Source of the DNA: Gemmatimonadaceae bacterium | GTDB lineage: Bacteria > Gemmatimonadota > Gemmatimonadetes > Gemmatimonadales > Gemmatimonadaceae | Reading direction: 5' to 3' | Assembly: GCA_025934775.1 (NCBI GenBank) | Contig: JAICWO010000015.1 | Coordinates: 62,001 to 126,000 of the forward strand | DNA: 64,000 nt | Part shown: piece after piece, positions 35,898-44,749 of the stretch | How positions within the stretch are numbered: position 1 is the stretch's first letter | Layout: every line of letters starts with the position of its first letter | The notes under the pieces: model-generated | What the model saw: the letters and a program-made list of their open reading frames with translations, nothing else | Databases searched by the model: none | What the model was told of the DNA's origin: nothing | Made by a program: the position numbers and the translations under genes

Positions 35898-35909
35898 TTG
35901 ACGTGTCAA
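35898..35909. promoter_or_regulatory. operator-like palindrome at sigma gene start
   Basis: TTGACGTGTCAA has perfect five-base arms (TTGAC/GTCAA) around a two-base centre. It lies 13 bases before GTG 35885 of the ECF sigma gene and overlaps a TTGACA hexamer on the minus strand, so a repressor or the sigma factor itself could act here. Confidence 0.35.
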
Positions 35910-35961
35910 GTATATCACGAAAAGAACGGGCTGGCGAGAGTCAAAATGTGCCAGCCCTGGG

Positions 35962-35970
35962 TGCTATAAT
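35962..35970 (+). promoter_or_regulatory. extended -10 promoter for hybrid histidine kinase
   Basis: TGCTATAAT is a perfect extended -10 on the plus strand. The -35 region about 17 bases upstream (CAAAAT) is poor, as often with extended -10 promoters. Transcription would start near 35977, giving a leader of about 160 bases before the kinase ATG. Confidence 0.6.
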
Positions 35971-36135
35971 GATAACCCCGTGCCGGTGGATTTGGTCATC
36001 CCCCCTGCGGCAATCCCCGGGCCTGCCGAGTTAACTGTCGGCTGGACTGGTTAAGTGCAATTTTTCCGCCAAGCGACGTGATTGCATCGCGCCAGTTTGG
36101 CGCCGCGGGCGGAAACGTGTGAGATTGGGACCGCG

Positions 36136-37668
36136 ATGCGCCCCGAGCCGCGCTCATTGAAGCCTTCCGACATCTCACGCCTCCGCGACGCGCTCCATGA
36201 GAGCGAGGCGCGGTACGCGGCGCTCGTCGCGCGCGCCGGATATGGCGTGTATCGCTCCACCCCCGAAGGCCAATTTCTCGACGCGAACGTCGTACTCGTG
36301 CGAATGCTTGGCTACCAGACGCTCGAGGATCTACTCGCGCTCGACCTCGCGCACGACGTGTACCTCGATTCCGAGGAACGCGATCGGCTGCGGCAGCGCG
36401 CCGCCAAAGCCGTCGTTCCGGACTGGGTGGAGACCCGATGGAAGCGGCGCGACGGAACGCCCGTCACCGTTCGTCTTTCGGTGCACGAGGTGCGCGACGA
36501 CGCGGGCGCGGTCGTGTGGTACGACGGGCTGGTGGAGGACATCACCGAGCGCCAGCGCCACGACGAGCTGCTGCGGCGGAGCGAGCGCATGGCGAGCATC
36601 GGCACCACGCTCGCCGGCGTCGCGCACGAGCTGAACAATCCGCTCGCGGCGATCATGGGATTCACACAGTTGTTATTAAAGAAGACTTGGCCCACCGAAG
36701 ATCGCGCGGCGCTCGAGACGATCAACCACGAGGCCATTCGGTCGGCGACGATCGTCAAGGATCTCCTCACGCTGGCGCGCCGGCGCGACGTCGGGCGGCG
36801 CGCGCCGGCGAACATCAACGACATCGTCGGCTACATCGTGCGTACGCGCCGCTACGCGCTCGAGACGGCGGGGATCGCCTGCCGCCTCGAGTTGGATGAG
36901 GCGCTGCCGCTCGTCTACGCCGATCGGGCGCAGCTCGAGCAGGTCGTGCTCAACTTGATGAGCAACGCCGAGCAGGCGCTCCGCACCGCGATCGACGAGT
37001 CGCGCGCGTCGTCGGGCAGCGCGGAGATCGTCATCCGGACGCGCTACACCGGCCCGGACGTGATCGTGGAGGTTCAGGACAACGGGCCGGGGATCCCGGA
37101 AGCGGCTCGTTCGCAGATCTGGGACCCGTTCTGGACGACGAAGAACGAGGGCGAGGGTACGGGACTCGGTCTCGCGGTGGTGCACGGGATCGTCGCGGAG
37201 CACGGCGGCACCATCTCGCTCGACAATCAGCCTGGCGGCGGCGCGCGGTTCGTGATCCGTCTGCCGGTGGCGCACGACGCGACCGCCGTGAGTCATGTCG
37301 GCCAGGCGCCGCAGCCGCTCGACGTGTTGATCGTGGACCCCGGAGCGTCGGATCTGATCTTCATCGAGCGTTTTCTGACGTCGCGGGGACACGCGGTCGT
37401 GAACGCGGGGAGCGGCGAGCTCGCGATCCGGCTGGCGGATCAGACGTCCTTTGACGCCGTCGTGTGCGACGCGCGCCTTCTGAGCCGCGATGGCGCATCG
37501 GTCGCGGCGACACTCCGCGCGGCGAGCGGCTGCGCGCACGCGCGGTTCGTCTTATCCGCGCCGGAGCCGCTCGGCGCCGACGCTCTGCCTCCTGGAGTCG
37601 AGAACGCGATGCTGGTGACGCGGCCGTACGACGTGGAGGAGCTTCGGCGGCTGATCGAGGGCGATTAG
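36136..37668 (+). CDS. PAS hybrid sensor histidine kinase with degenerate receiver
   Basis: A soluble 510-residue hybrid kinase. A PAS domain (SEARYAALVARAGYGVYRS to VEDITERQ) is followed by HisKA with the phospho-His in AGVAHELNNPLAAIMG, an HATPase with NLMSNAEQAL, DNGPGIPE and GTGLGLAVVHGI, and a C-terminal receiver. The receiver keeps VLIVDPG and the acceptor-position Asp in AVVCDARLL, but has Arg in place of the conserved Lys (VTRPYD), so its response may be altered. No membrane helix is present. ATG 36136 follows TTGGGA; the longer frame start at 36082 is less supported. The stop overlaps the converging M61 gene by four bases. Confidence 0.92.
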   Translation: MRPEPRSLKPSDISRLRDALHESEARYAALVARAGYGVYRSTPEGQFLDANVVLVRMLGYQTLEDLLALDLAHDVYLDSEERDRLRQRAAKAVVPDWVETRWKRRDGTPVTVRLSVHEVRDDAGAVVWYDGLVEDITERQRHDELLRRSERMASIGTTLAGVAHELNNPLAAIMGFTQLLLKKTWPTEDRAALETINHEAIRSATIVKDLLTLARRRDVGRRAPANINDIVGYIVRTRRYALETAGIACRLELDEALPLVYADRAQLEQVVLNLMSNAEQALRTAIDESRASSGSAEIVIRTRYTGPDVIVEVQDNGPGIPEAARSQIWDPFWTTKNEGEGTGLGLAVVHGIVAEHGGTISLDNQPGGGARFVIRLPVAHDATAVSHVGQAPQPLDVLIVDPGASDLIFIERFLTSRGHAVVNAGSGELAIRLADQTSFDAVVCDARLLSRDGASVAATLRAASGCAHARFVLSAPEPLGADALPPGVENAMLVTRPYDVEELRRLIEGD

Positions 37669-39284
37669 CCGCTCGTCGTTCCGTGCACCCAGCCGTCGCG
37701 AATGCGCGCCTGGGCCGGCGTCGCGTGCTCGATCGCTTCCACGCTCCAGTCGTCGCCTTGGTGCACGAGGCGCATTCCCGCCGGCGCGAGGACTTCGTCG
37801 TAATCCATGTCCTCCGTGCCGCCCACGTGCCGCTCGAACCACTCGTGCATGTCGGCGCCGGCGGCGTCGCTCACGGCCTGCTCGACGTCGGCTTCGGTGT
37901 AGCCGCGGCCCTGCAGATAGTACGAGGCGTTCGGCGCATTCCACGTGCGATCGCGCAGCAGCTTGAACGCGTCATTCAGCGACTTGCGGTTCTGGGTGTG
38001 CTCGCGAATGAAGAGATCGAGATAGAGCGCGATGCCGGCGCCCTTGGTGTAGTAGCTGAAGAACGCGGTGCGGTCCACGTCGAAGCCGGGGACGGCGCCG
38101 TCCCAGAACGGCGCCTCGAACGACGCCATGCGCGCCGATACTTCCTTCCGGCCGGGGGCGGTGAGGTTCGCGCGGATCAACGACGCCGCCACGTTGTAGA
38201 TCTCGGTCGATCGGACGACACCCGAGCGCGGCAGCGCGACCAGCCCGTAGTACTGCGTCCATCCCTCGCCCACCCAGAGGCTCGGCTGATACACCTCACG
38301 CGTGTAGTCGAACGGGCCGAGGGCCGCCGCGCGAACGCGCTTCATGTTCCAGACGTGGAAGTACTCGTGCGCGGCGGTCGAGATGCCGGGAAGCACGTCC
38401 TGATCCTGCCACTTCACGCGCGACTGGATCTGGGTGGAGAAGAGGTGCTCCATCCCATCGGATCCGGCATAACCGATATTGAATAAGAATGTGTACATAT
38501 CGAGCGGCGGCGGATCGAACACGCCGTTCTCGTACTTGACGATCTTTTCGAGGTCGCTCAGGAAGCGCTTGTGCTCGTCGGCCGTGGTCGGGCCGTTGTG
38601 ATGGATCATCGCGCGGTAGACGCGATCGTCGATCCGGAGCGTGTCGAGCGTGAAGCCGCCGGACACTTCCGTCGGCGCATCGGCCAGCCGGTCATAGTTC
38701 TCGAATCGGTAGTCGGCCTGGTCCACGGCGCGCGTGTCGCCGTTCACGATGTGCCAGCCGCGCGGCGCGGTGATGTGCAGTGTGACCGGATCGGGCTTGT
38801 GATCGACCACGTACATGAAGAGCGACGGACCGTTCCAGTTCGCGTGCGCGGTATCGAGCACGCTGAACGTGCCGGAGAGGGTGTTCGCGTACACGTGGTA
38901 GCGCACCGTGAAGTGGGACGCGCCGTTGGGGTAGACGCGCCAGAGCGAGCCGTTCTCGCGGTCCCACCGCAGGGGAGTGCCGCCGTTGGCGACGGTGAAC
39001 TGCGTGACGTTTCGCGCGAAGAAGAACGGCGCGTATCGGCCGGGGGACCAGACGGGCATCTGGAGCTTCACCACGCCGCCGCTCACCTTGCCGACATCGA
39101 TCTGAATGTCGTAGAGATGCGTGCTCGGATCGCCCCATCCGATCCGGTACGCGATATCGAATGGCGCCGCCGCGCGGCGTTCAGCGTTCGCCGCCGGCGC
39201 GGGGCCGGACGGCCTCGAACCGCCGTGGCAACCCATGAGCACGGCGGCAGCGAACAAGACAGCGCGGTTCGTCCGATTCAGCAC
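37665..39284 (-). CDS. M61 family metallopeptidase, probable lipoprotein
   Basis: A 539-residue zinc peptidase related to glycyl aminopeptidases. The start GTG 39284 follows a strong AGGAGG and opens a lipoprotein signal ending LMGC (near residue 17). An N-terminal beta domain precedes the catalytic part with HEYFHVWNMKRVR (HExxH zinc site) and the downstream glutamate in GEGWTQYY. The C-terminal PDZ-like part seen in many M61 members is reduced here. It likely acts at the periplasmic face of a membrane on peptides with small N-terminal residues. Confidence 0.9.
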   Translation of the reverse strand: MLNRTNRAVLFAAAVLMGCHGGSRPSGPAPAANAERRAAAPFDIAYRIGWGDPSTHLYDIQIDVGKVSGGVVKLQMPVWSPGRYAPFFFARNVTQFTVANGGTPLRWDRENGSLWRVYPNGASHFTVRYHVYANTLSGTFSVLDTAHANWNGPSLFMYVVDHKPDPVTLHITAPRGWHIVNGDTRAVDQADYRFENYDRLADAPTEVSGGFTLDTLRIDDRVYRAMIHHNGPTTADEHKRFLSDLEKIVKYENGVFDPPPLDMYTFLFNIGYAGSDGMEHLFSTQIQSRVKWQDQDVLPGISTAAHEYFHVWNMKRVRAAALGPFDYTREVYQPSLWVGEGWTQYYGLVALPRSGVVRSTEIYNVAASLIRANLTAPGRKEVSARMASFEAPFWDGAVPGFDVDRTAFFSYYTKGAGIALYLDLFIREHTQNRKSLNDAFKLLRDRTWNAPNASYYLQGRGYTEADVEQAVSDAAGADMHEWFERHVGGTEDMDYDEVLAPAGMRLVHQGDDWSVEAIEHATPAQARIRDGWVHGTTSG

Positions 39285-39403
39285 GTCCTCCTCCTGTGTC
39301 AGGTACGCGACGCCGAAGTGTGTCGCGTCCGGCGCAGCGGCGCTACTGCCGAGCGCGGGGCATGGGGCTTGCCGCCGTGGCGGGTATCCAGGAGCAATCT
39401 GAT

Positions 39404-40120
39404 ATGGCGACACGCAAGCGCGGCAAGCGCGCCGCACGCGGCTCGAGCAGTCCGCTCGCCGAATACAAATCGAAACGCGATTTCGCAAAGACGCGCGAGC
39501 CGGAAGGGCGGGTCGCGGGGAGCCGCGGCACGAAGAAGAAGCTGCATTTCGTCATTCAGAAACACGCGGCGAGCCATCTGCACTTCGACTTCCGTCTCGA
39601 GCTGGACGGCGTGATGAAGAGCTGGGCGGTGCCGAAAGGCCCCAGCTACGATCCGAAGGTACGCCGGCTCGCGATGCAGGTGGAGGATCACCCGATCGAG
39701 TACAACACGTTCGAGGGGACGATTCCCGAGGGCGAGTACGGCGGCGGCACGGTGATGCTCTGGGACCGCGGAACGTACGAGGCGGAGAACGGCGGCGGAC
39801 TCGAGGCGCTCCGCGACGGCTACGAGCGCGGCGATCTGAAAATCCTCATGCACGGGAAGCGCATGGAAGGCGGCTGGGTGCTCGTGCGGATGCGGACGGA
39901 CGACCGCGGCCGGTCGCAGTGGCTGCTGATCAAGCACCGCGACGAATTCGCCGATCCCGACTACGACGTCGTCGGCGACGAGACGACGTCCGTGACGACC
40001 GGCCGCTCGATGGAGGAAATCGGCACCAAGAGCCGGCGCGTCTGGAGCAGCAATCGCACACCGCGCAAAAGCGCGGCGGCTCCATCACGAAAGAAGCGGG
40101 CGACGCGCAGCAAGCGCTGA
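39404..40120 (+). CDS. stand-alone LigD-type 3'-phosphoesterase
   Basis: A 238-residue protein matching the phosphoesterase module of bacterial NHEJ ligase D: basic N-terminus, LHFVIQKHAASHLHFDFRLE with the metal-binding His pair and Asp, SWAVPKGPSYDP, RLAMQVEDHPIEY and FEGTIPEGEYGGG. The enzyme trims 3' phosphates or ribonucleotides at DNA ends before joining. Neither the ligase nor the polymerase module, nor ku, is in the window. The ATG at 39404 follows AGGAG. Both ends of the protein are Lys/Arg-rich, consistent with DNA binding. Confidence 0.93.
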   Translation: MATRKRGKRAARGSSSPLAEYKSKRDFAKTREPEGRVAGSRGTKKKLHFVIQKHAASHLHFDFRLELDGVMKSWAVPKGPSYDPKVRRLAMQVEDHPIEYNTFEGTIPEGEYGGGTVMLWDRGTYEAENGGGLEALRDGYERGDLKILMHGKRMEGGWVLVRMRTDDRGRSQWLLIKHRDEFADPDYDVVGDETTSVTTGRSMEEIGTKSRRVWSSNRTPRKSAAAPSRKKRATRSKR

Positions 40121-40147
40121 CTCACACGCGCGCGCGGCGAAGCTGCA

Positions 40148-41152
40148 TCAATCGCGGTCGGGCTGCACCGGATGTTGGCGCGGGTCGGTGCTCCGCTTGA
40201 TCACGCGCACCTGCATCAGCCCGCGATCCGCGCGGTCGAGCAGATGTGGGAGCGATTCGCCATGCTCGCGCGCCGCCCAGCCGAGTGAGAACGGCACGGG
40301 GGCATGCTCGAGGGCTTCGGCGCGCAGGCGCTCGGCCACGAGCTTGGTCGCGGTCGCATCGGCGTCGCCCAGCATCACCACGAACTCGTCGCCGCCAATG
40401 CGGAGCACGGCCTCCTCGGCGCGGACGTAGCGCATGAGGAATCGCGCCATGCGCTTGAGCACCTCGTCGCCCTCGTGGTGGCCGTAGCGATCGTTATAAA
40501 CCTTGAAATGATCGATGTCGACGAAGATGCAGCCGCAGCGGTGCTCCGCATCGCTCGAGAACTTCTCCTCGACCTGCATGAGGTAGTGGCGATTGAGGGC
40601 GCCGGTGAGCGCGTCATGCGTGCTCATCTCGACCAAGCGCGCCTCGAGCTGCTTGCGCGCCGTGATGTCGACGAGAATGCCGTGGATGAACGCTTCGCCG
40701 GTATCCGGATCGCGGATCAGATAGCAGGTGTCGAGCACGATTCGGCGCTCGCCGTCGGGACGCCGCAGCTCGACCTCGAACTCGCGAACGTGGCCCTCGT
40801 TCTCGAGGAGGCGCAGCTGTTCCGTTCGGCGCTCGGGATCGACCCAGAGATCCGGCGCTCCGTTCTCGCCAAGCTCCTCGATCGACCGAACGCCGAACAT
40901 CTCCAGGAACGCGCGGTTCGCGTCCAGGATGCGCCCATTTCGAGTCGTGATGTAGATGCCCTCGCGCAAGTTCTTGGCGAACTCGCGAAGGCTGTCAGGA
41001 TCACTCAAACTGCGAAAGCGAGTGGGCATCGCGTAGCTGCGAACGTCGTCGTTCGGTAAAGCCCGAATCGAGGCCTCATTCGGGGTCTCTACGGGAGCTC
41101 GACTGGCATGATCCATGTGTTGCAGTATCGGCGACCCTGGCGAGTTTCGCAT
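40148..41152 (-). CDS. PAS-GGDEF diguanylate cyclase
   Basis: A soluble 334-residue protein with a PAS domain (EGIYITTRNGRILDANRAFLE through ILVDIT) coupled to a GGDEF domain containing FVDIDHFKVYNDRYGHHEGD and RIGGDEFVVML. The intact motif implies c-di-GMP synthesis; no obvious RxxD inhibitory site is seen before it. The hydrophilic 40-residue N-terminus has three possible ATGs (41152, 41116 and one further in). It is unrelated in N-terminal architecture to the membrane cyclase at 16462-18207. Confidence 0.9.
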   Translation of the reverse strand: MRNSPGSPILQHMDHASRAPVETPNEASIRALPNDDVRSYAMPTRFRSLSDPDSLREFAKNLREGIYITTRNGRILDANRAFLEMFGVRSIEELGENGAPDLWVDPERRTEQLRLLENEGHVREFEVELRRPDGERRIVLDTCYLIRDPDTGEAFIHGILVDITARKQLEARLVEMSTHDALTGALNRHYLMQVEEKFSSDAEHRCGCIFVDIDHFKVYNDRYGHHEGDEVLKRMARFLMRYVRAEEAVLRIGGDEFVVMLGDADATATKLVAERLRAEALEHAPVPFSLGWAAREHGESLPHLLDRADRGLMQVRVIKRSTDPRQHPVQPDRD

Positions 41153-41207
41153 CCCAAGGTCATGATCGTCACGCTGTTCCTGCGTTCCGCCCCTGCCTGG
41201 AGCTCAG

Positions 41208-41627
41208 ATGCCGCTGTTTGCACGCCGGACCCGACCCGAAACCACCGGGTATTCAGTCATCGACGAGCACGCCGTCGTGCACGGTGAGATCACCAGTCAA
41301 GGGACGATCCGCATTGATGGACGTATCGACGGCCAGCTGCACCGCGCGGATACGCTCATCGTGGGGCGCACCGGCAGCATCGCCGGCGACATCGAAGCGC
41401 GCGAGGTCGTCGTGGCCGGCGCGGTCGAGGGCAATATTCTGGCGGAGATGCGCGTCGAAATCCAGCCGACAGGCTCCGTGCGCGGTGACATCACCGCGAG
41501 CGCGATGCATCTGGCCGAAGGCGGAGCGGTGACCGGCCACGTCGCGATCGCGTCGCGGGAGGCCGCCGCTCCGGACATTCCACGCATCGAAGCGGCGCGG
41601 CATCGCACGCCGGCGCTTCCAGGCTGA
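41208..41627 (+). CDS. bactofilin
   Basis: A 139-residue bactofilin (DUF583). The central 90 residues repeat short beta-helix rungs with the family's Gly/Ile spacing (GTIRIDGRIDGQL, GSIAGDIEAREVVVAGAVEG, GSVRGDITASAM). Bactofilins polymerise without nucleotide and organise cell-wall enzymes in shape control. The next gene, four bases later, encodes an M23 peptidase, the association seen in several phyla. The extended N-terminal segment before the core may bind membrane or the peptidase. Confidence 0.93.
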   Translation: MPLFARRTRPETTGYSVIDEHAVVHGEITSQGTIRIDGRIDGQLHRADTLIVGRTGSIAGDIEAREVVVAGAVEGNILAEMRVEIQPTGSVRGDITASAMHLAEGGAVTGHVAIASREAAAPDIPRIEAARHRTPALPG

Positions 41628-41631
41628 CGCG

Positions 41632-42351
41632 ATGGCTTCGCGCGGTCGCTGGACCTTCATTCTCGTGCCGCCCGATCCGGCTGCGCGGACGCGCCGTGTG
41701 AGCGTCGGCGCGCGCGCGCTCAAGTCGGTCGCGATCGCGGCGACGGCGGTGATCGCGGCGGCCGGACTGTGGGCCGGCGCCGATTCCGCGGCGGTCGTGA
41801 CCACGTCCGACCAGCTCGCGGAGGCGCGCCGCATGGTGCTCCAACTCCACGACTCCGTCCACGTCCTCGAGGCGCACGTGCTCGCCGATGCAGCGCTCGT
41901 CGACTCCGCGCCGGAGATGATCATGCCCGTAACGGGTCGATTGACGAGCCGGTTCAGTCGGTCGCGGCTTCACCCGCTGCTGCAGATCTTCCGTCCGCAT
42001 CGAGGCATCGATCTGTCCGCGCCGGTCGGCACGAAGATCGTCGCCACCGCCGTGGGCACGGTGACGTTCGTCGGGTGGCGGCTGGGCGACGGGCTCACGG
42101 TGGAACTGTCGCACAACGGCGACGTGATGACGCGGTACGCGCACTGCCGCACGACACTCGTCCGCGTGGGGCAGCGCGTCCCCGCAGGTGCGCCCATCGC
42201 GACGGTTGGATCGAGCGGCATCGCGACCGGCCCGCACGTGCATTTCGAGGTACTCGTGCACGGCAAGGCGGTCGATCCGCTCGAGTATCTCGCCGCGTCG
42301 CATGATTCGGTGACGGCGGTCGCCGAGCGGCTCCGCGGCGAGGATCGCTAG
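41632..42351 (+). CDS. M23 (LytM) peptidoglycan endopeptidase, membrane anchored
   Basis: A 239-residue protein with one N-terminal membrane helix (SVAIAATAVIAAAGLW), a short helical region and a LytM domain. Zinc ligands are visible in HRGIDLSAP (HxxxD, near residue 124) and GPHVHFEV (HxH, near residue 203), so the enzyme should be active. It cleaves peptide cross-links in peptidoglycan. Cotranscription with bactofilin suggests localised wall remodelling. Its stop overlaps the converging dinB stop in CTAG. Confidence 0.93.
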   Translation: MASRGRWTFILVPPDPAARTRRVSVGARALKSVAIAATAVIAAAGLWAGADSAAVVTTSDQLAEARRMVLQLHDSVHVLEAHVLADAALVDSAPEMIMPVTGRLTSRFSRSRLHPLLQIFRPHRGIDLSAPVGTKIVATAVGTVTFVGWRLGDGLTVELSHNGDVMTRYAHCRTTLVRVGQRVPAGAPIATVGSSGIATGPHVHFEVLVHGKAVDPLEYLAASHDSVTAVAERLRGEDR

Positions 42352-43559
42352 TCGATGAGCCTTGCGGGAAGAATCCCCTTGTCGCCGAACTTCGCCCGCA
42401 CCTGATCGACGGTTCGCGCGAGGAGGCGATCGCGATCGCTCTCGACCAGTGCGTCCTTCCGTTCGAAGAACGTGAGCTGATCCGCCGTGGCATCCACCGC
42501 CAGTGAAGACAGACCGACGCCGATGAGACGCGCCGGAACACGGCGGCCGGCGCGCAGCTTGGCCAGCAAGCCCCGCGCGACGTCGAGAATGATTCGATCC
42601 GAGATCACGGGCGCATCGAGCGTGCGGCCAGCTTGCCGCGTCTTGAAGTCGAAGTCGCGGATGCGGACGGTGATCGTGCGCGCGGTGAGCGCGTCGCCGC
42701 GGAGGTCGGCCGCCGCGCGCGTGACCAGCGAGAGGAGCTCGCGCGCCAGCTCGTCATCATCGTTGATGTCGGCGTGGAAGGTCTCGTCGCGGCTGATGCT
42801 CTTCGCATCGCCGCCGCGCTCGACCTCACTGGCGTCGATTCCGCGCACCCGGTCGTAGAGCCAGGCCGCCTCACGCTCGCCAAGCCACTGCGTGAGCGTC
42901 GGTACATCGTATTGAAGCACGTCGGGCACGCTCCGCATGCCTAGCGCCGCGAGCCGCTCCTGAAAGCGCGGGCCAATGAGCGGAATGTCGGCGAGCTGGA
43001 TCGTGCGAAGAAACTCCTCCTCCTCTCCGGCCGGGACGACGTGTACGCCCGTCGCTCCAGTGCCGGGTTTTGGCTTCGCACGTTCGACCGCGAGCTTGGC
43101 AACGAGCTTGGACGTGCCTCCGCCGATCGAAACCGAGAGCCCGGTCTCCGCCACCACACGTTCGCGAATACGTGCGGCGGTCGCGGCGAGTGGCTCGCGG
43201 TACAGCTCCTCGGTGCCTCCGAGATCGAGATACCACTCATCGATGCTCGCGCCTTCGACGACCGGCGCAAAGCGGTCGAGCGCGGCGCGAATCGCGTGGC
43301 TCTTCTCGCCGCACGCGCGCCGCGGCACCGGGACGCACATCGCGTTAGGGCAGAGTCGCAGCGCCCGCGCGATCGGCATGGCCGATCGCACCCCGAATTT
43401 CCGCGCCTCGTACGAAGCCGAGCAGACGACACCGCGACTCTCGCGCGTGCCGCCGACGATGAGCAGCGGCTCCTTCCCCGCGCCTTCCGGATCGACCATC
43501 CGGGCGACGGCGACGAAGAACGCGTCCGCGTCGGCGAGGAGGATCCGCCGCGCGTTCAC
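42348..43559 (-). CDS. dinB: DNA polymerase IV (Y family)
   Basis: A 403-residue error-prone translesion polymerase. Catalytic acidic residues are in ILLADADAFFVAV and SIDEWYLDLGG; the GVVCSASYEARKFGVRSAMP finger, SIGGGTSKLVAKLA and the helix-hairpin-helix region IPLIGPRFQERLAALGM are standard, and a little-finger domain follows. No obvious C-terminal beta-clamp peptide is seen. Its ATG overlaps the stop of the preceding small gene in ATGA, so translation is probably coupled. No LexA box was recognised upstream of the pair. Confidence 0.95.
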   Translation of the reverse strand: MNARRILLADADAFFVAVARMVDPEGAGKEPLLIVGGTRESRGVVCSASYEARKFGVRSAMPIARALRLCPNAMCVPVPRRACGEKSHAIRAALDRFAPVVEGASIDEWYLDLGGTEELYREPLAATAARIRERVVAETGLSVSIGGGTSKLVAKLAVERAKPKPGTGATGVHVVPAGEEEEFLRTIQLADIPLIGPRFQERLAALGMRSVPDVLQYDVPTLTQWLGEREAAWLYDRVRGIDASEVERGGDAKSISRDETFHADINDDDELARELLSLVTRAAADLRGDALTARTITVRIRDFDFKTRQAGRTLDAPVISDRIILDVARGLLAKLRAGRRVPARLIGVGLSSLAVDATADQLTFFERKDALVESDRDRLLARTVDQVRAKFGDKGILPARLID

Positions 43560-43813
43560 CGGACGCGCAGGTCCTGAATGAACCGGGAGCTTTCGGAGTA
43601 GCGCGTGACGCCGAGAGTTCGCGCCATGATCTCGCCGACCACGCCGGCGACGTGATCGCGATATTCCTCGTCGTCCATGCCGTCAGACGGCTCCGTGTTG
43701 TCGACGACGTAATCGATCACGGCGCCCGGCGTATCCAGGCTCTCCGCATCGACCACCGAGAGCCCGAATTCCTCTTCCACACCGGCGAAGAACTCGTCGA
43801 GCGCCCAACTCAT
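43556..43813 (-). CDS. small acidic protein resembling an acyl carrier protein half
   Basis: An 85-residue, strongly acidic helical protein. FFAGVEEEFGLSVVD followed by ESLDTPGAVIDYVVD resembles helices II-III of acyl carrier proteins (ALEEEFxIEI...TVGDxVDYI). The segment that would carry the phosphopantetheine serine (DSL before EEEF) is absent, so it cannot be a functional ACP. It is coupled to dinB by ATGA overlap. Function unknown; the ACP resemblance is my reading of the pattern only. The longer frame upstream (to 43945) is less likely. Confidence 0.65.
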   Translation of the reverse strand: MSWALDEFFAGVEEEFGLSVVDAESLDTPGAVIDYVVDNTEPSDGMDDEEYRDHVAGVVGEIMARTLGVTRYSESSRFIQDLRVR

Positions 43814-43975
43814 TCGAGCGACCCGTCGCGCGAGCGGCAGCGATCGGACCGGCGCAACGAAGAGGCGTGGATGGCCATGATGGCTCTCAATGTCGCCGTC
43901 GCATGCGGCGCGAGCAACGTCAAGTGTGACGGTCGTTGCCAGCATGTGCCCGGCGCGTCAATATAAGGCCAGCCC

Positions 43976-44740
43976 ATGACATCGATGCGCAAGAACGGAA
44001 CGCGATCGCACGCGAGCGCGAGCGACCTCTCACTCGGCAGCGCCGCTGATGCGCCGCACGGCTCGCGCCCCGAGCAGGTGTACGCGCGGCTGCGCGATCT
44101 GATCGTGCAGGGCTCCCTCGCGCCCGGAAGCCGCATCGTCGAGACCGAGATCGCAACGCGCCTCGGCGTGAGTCGCACGCCGGTGCGCGAAGCGCTGCAG
44201 CGGCTCCAGCAGGAAGGCTACGTCATGGGATCGCCCGGCGCGCAGCAGTCGCGCCTCACCGTTGCGCCGCTCACGCGCGACGACGTCCACGAGCTGCTCA
44301 ACATCGTCGGCGCGCTGGAGGGTCTCGGCGCGCGACACTCGGCGCAGATCCCGCTGGCCGACCGGAAGAATCTCGCGCGCGACCTGCGCAATCTGAACGC
44401 GGAATTCCACCGCGCGGGCAAGACGTCGCCGATCGATCACGGCAGCTTGTACGACGCGGACGAGAAGTTCCATCGCCGCATCGTCGACGCGAGCGCGGGT
44501 CCGCGGCTGTTGTCGCTGCACGACGCGGTGAAGCCGCAGGCCGAGCGGTACATTCGCATGTACATCAGCATGCTGACCGGCGACATTCGCGCGTCGGTGT
44601 ACGAGCATGACCTGATCATCGCCGCGATCGAAGAAGGACGCGCCGACGACGCGGAGCTCGCGGTGCAGGTGAACTGGCGTCACGCCGCCGACCGTCTGAG
44701 CAAGGTGATCGCGATGGCCGGCGAGCGGGGGTCCTGGTAG
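43976..44740 (+). CDS. GntR family transcriptional regulator (FCD subgroup)
   Basis: A 254-residue repressor or activator. The winged helix covers about residues 30-95 (EQVYARLRDLIVQGSLAPG, IATRLGVSRTPVREALQRLQ) and is followed by an all-helical FCD ligand domain with YDADEKFHRRIVDAS carrying candidate metal or ligand residues. Such proteins sense carboxylic acids. The neighbours (dinB pair, rsgA) offer no obvious regulon; it may act at a distance. The start is 162 bases from the divergent small gene, leaving room for an operator, though no clear palindrome stood out. Confidence 0.9.
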   Translation: MTSMRKNGTRSHASASDLSLGSAADAPHGSRPEQVYARLRDLIVQGSLAPGSRIVETEIATRLGVSRTPVREALQRLQQEGYVMGSPGAQQSRLTVAPLTRDDVHELLNIVGALEGLGARHSAQIPLADRKNLARDLRNLNAEFHRAGKTSPIDHGSLYDADEKFHRRIVDASAGPRLLSLHDAVKPQAERYIRMYISMLTGDIRASVYEHDLIIAAIEEGRADDAELAVQVNWRHAADRLSKVIAMAGERGSW

Positions 44741-44749
44741 GACCAGCGA

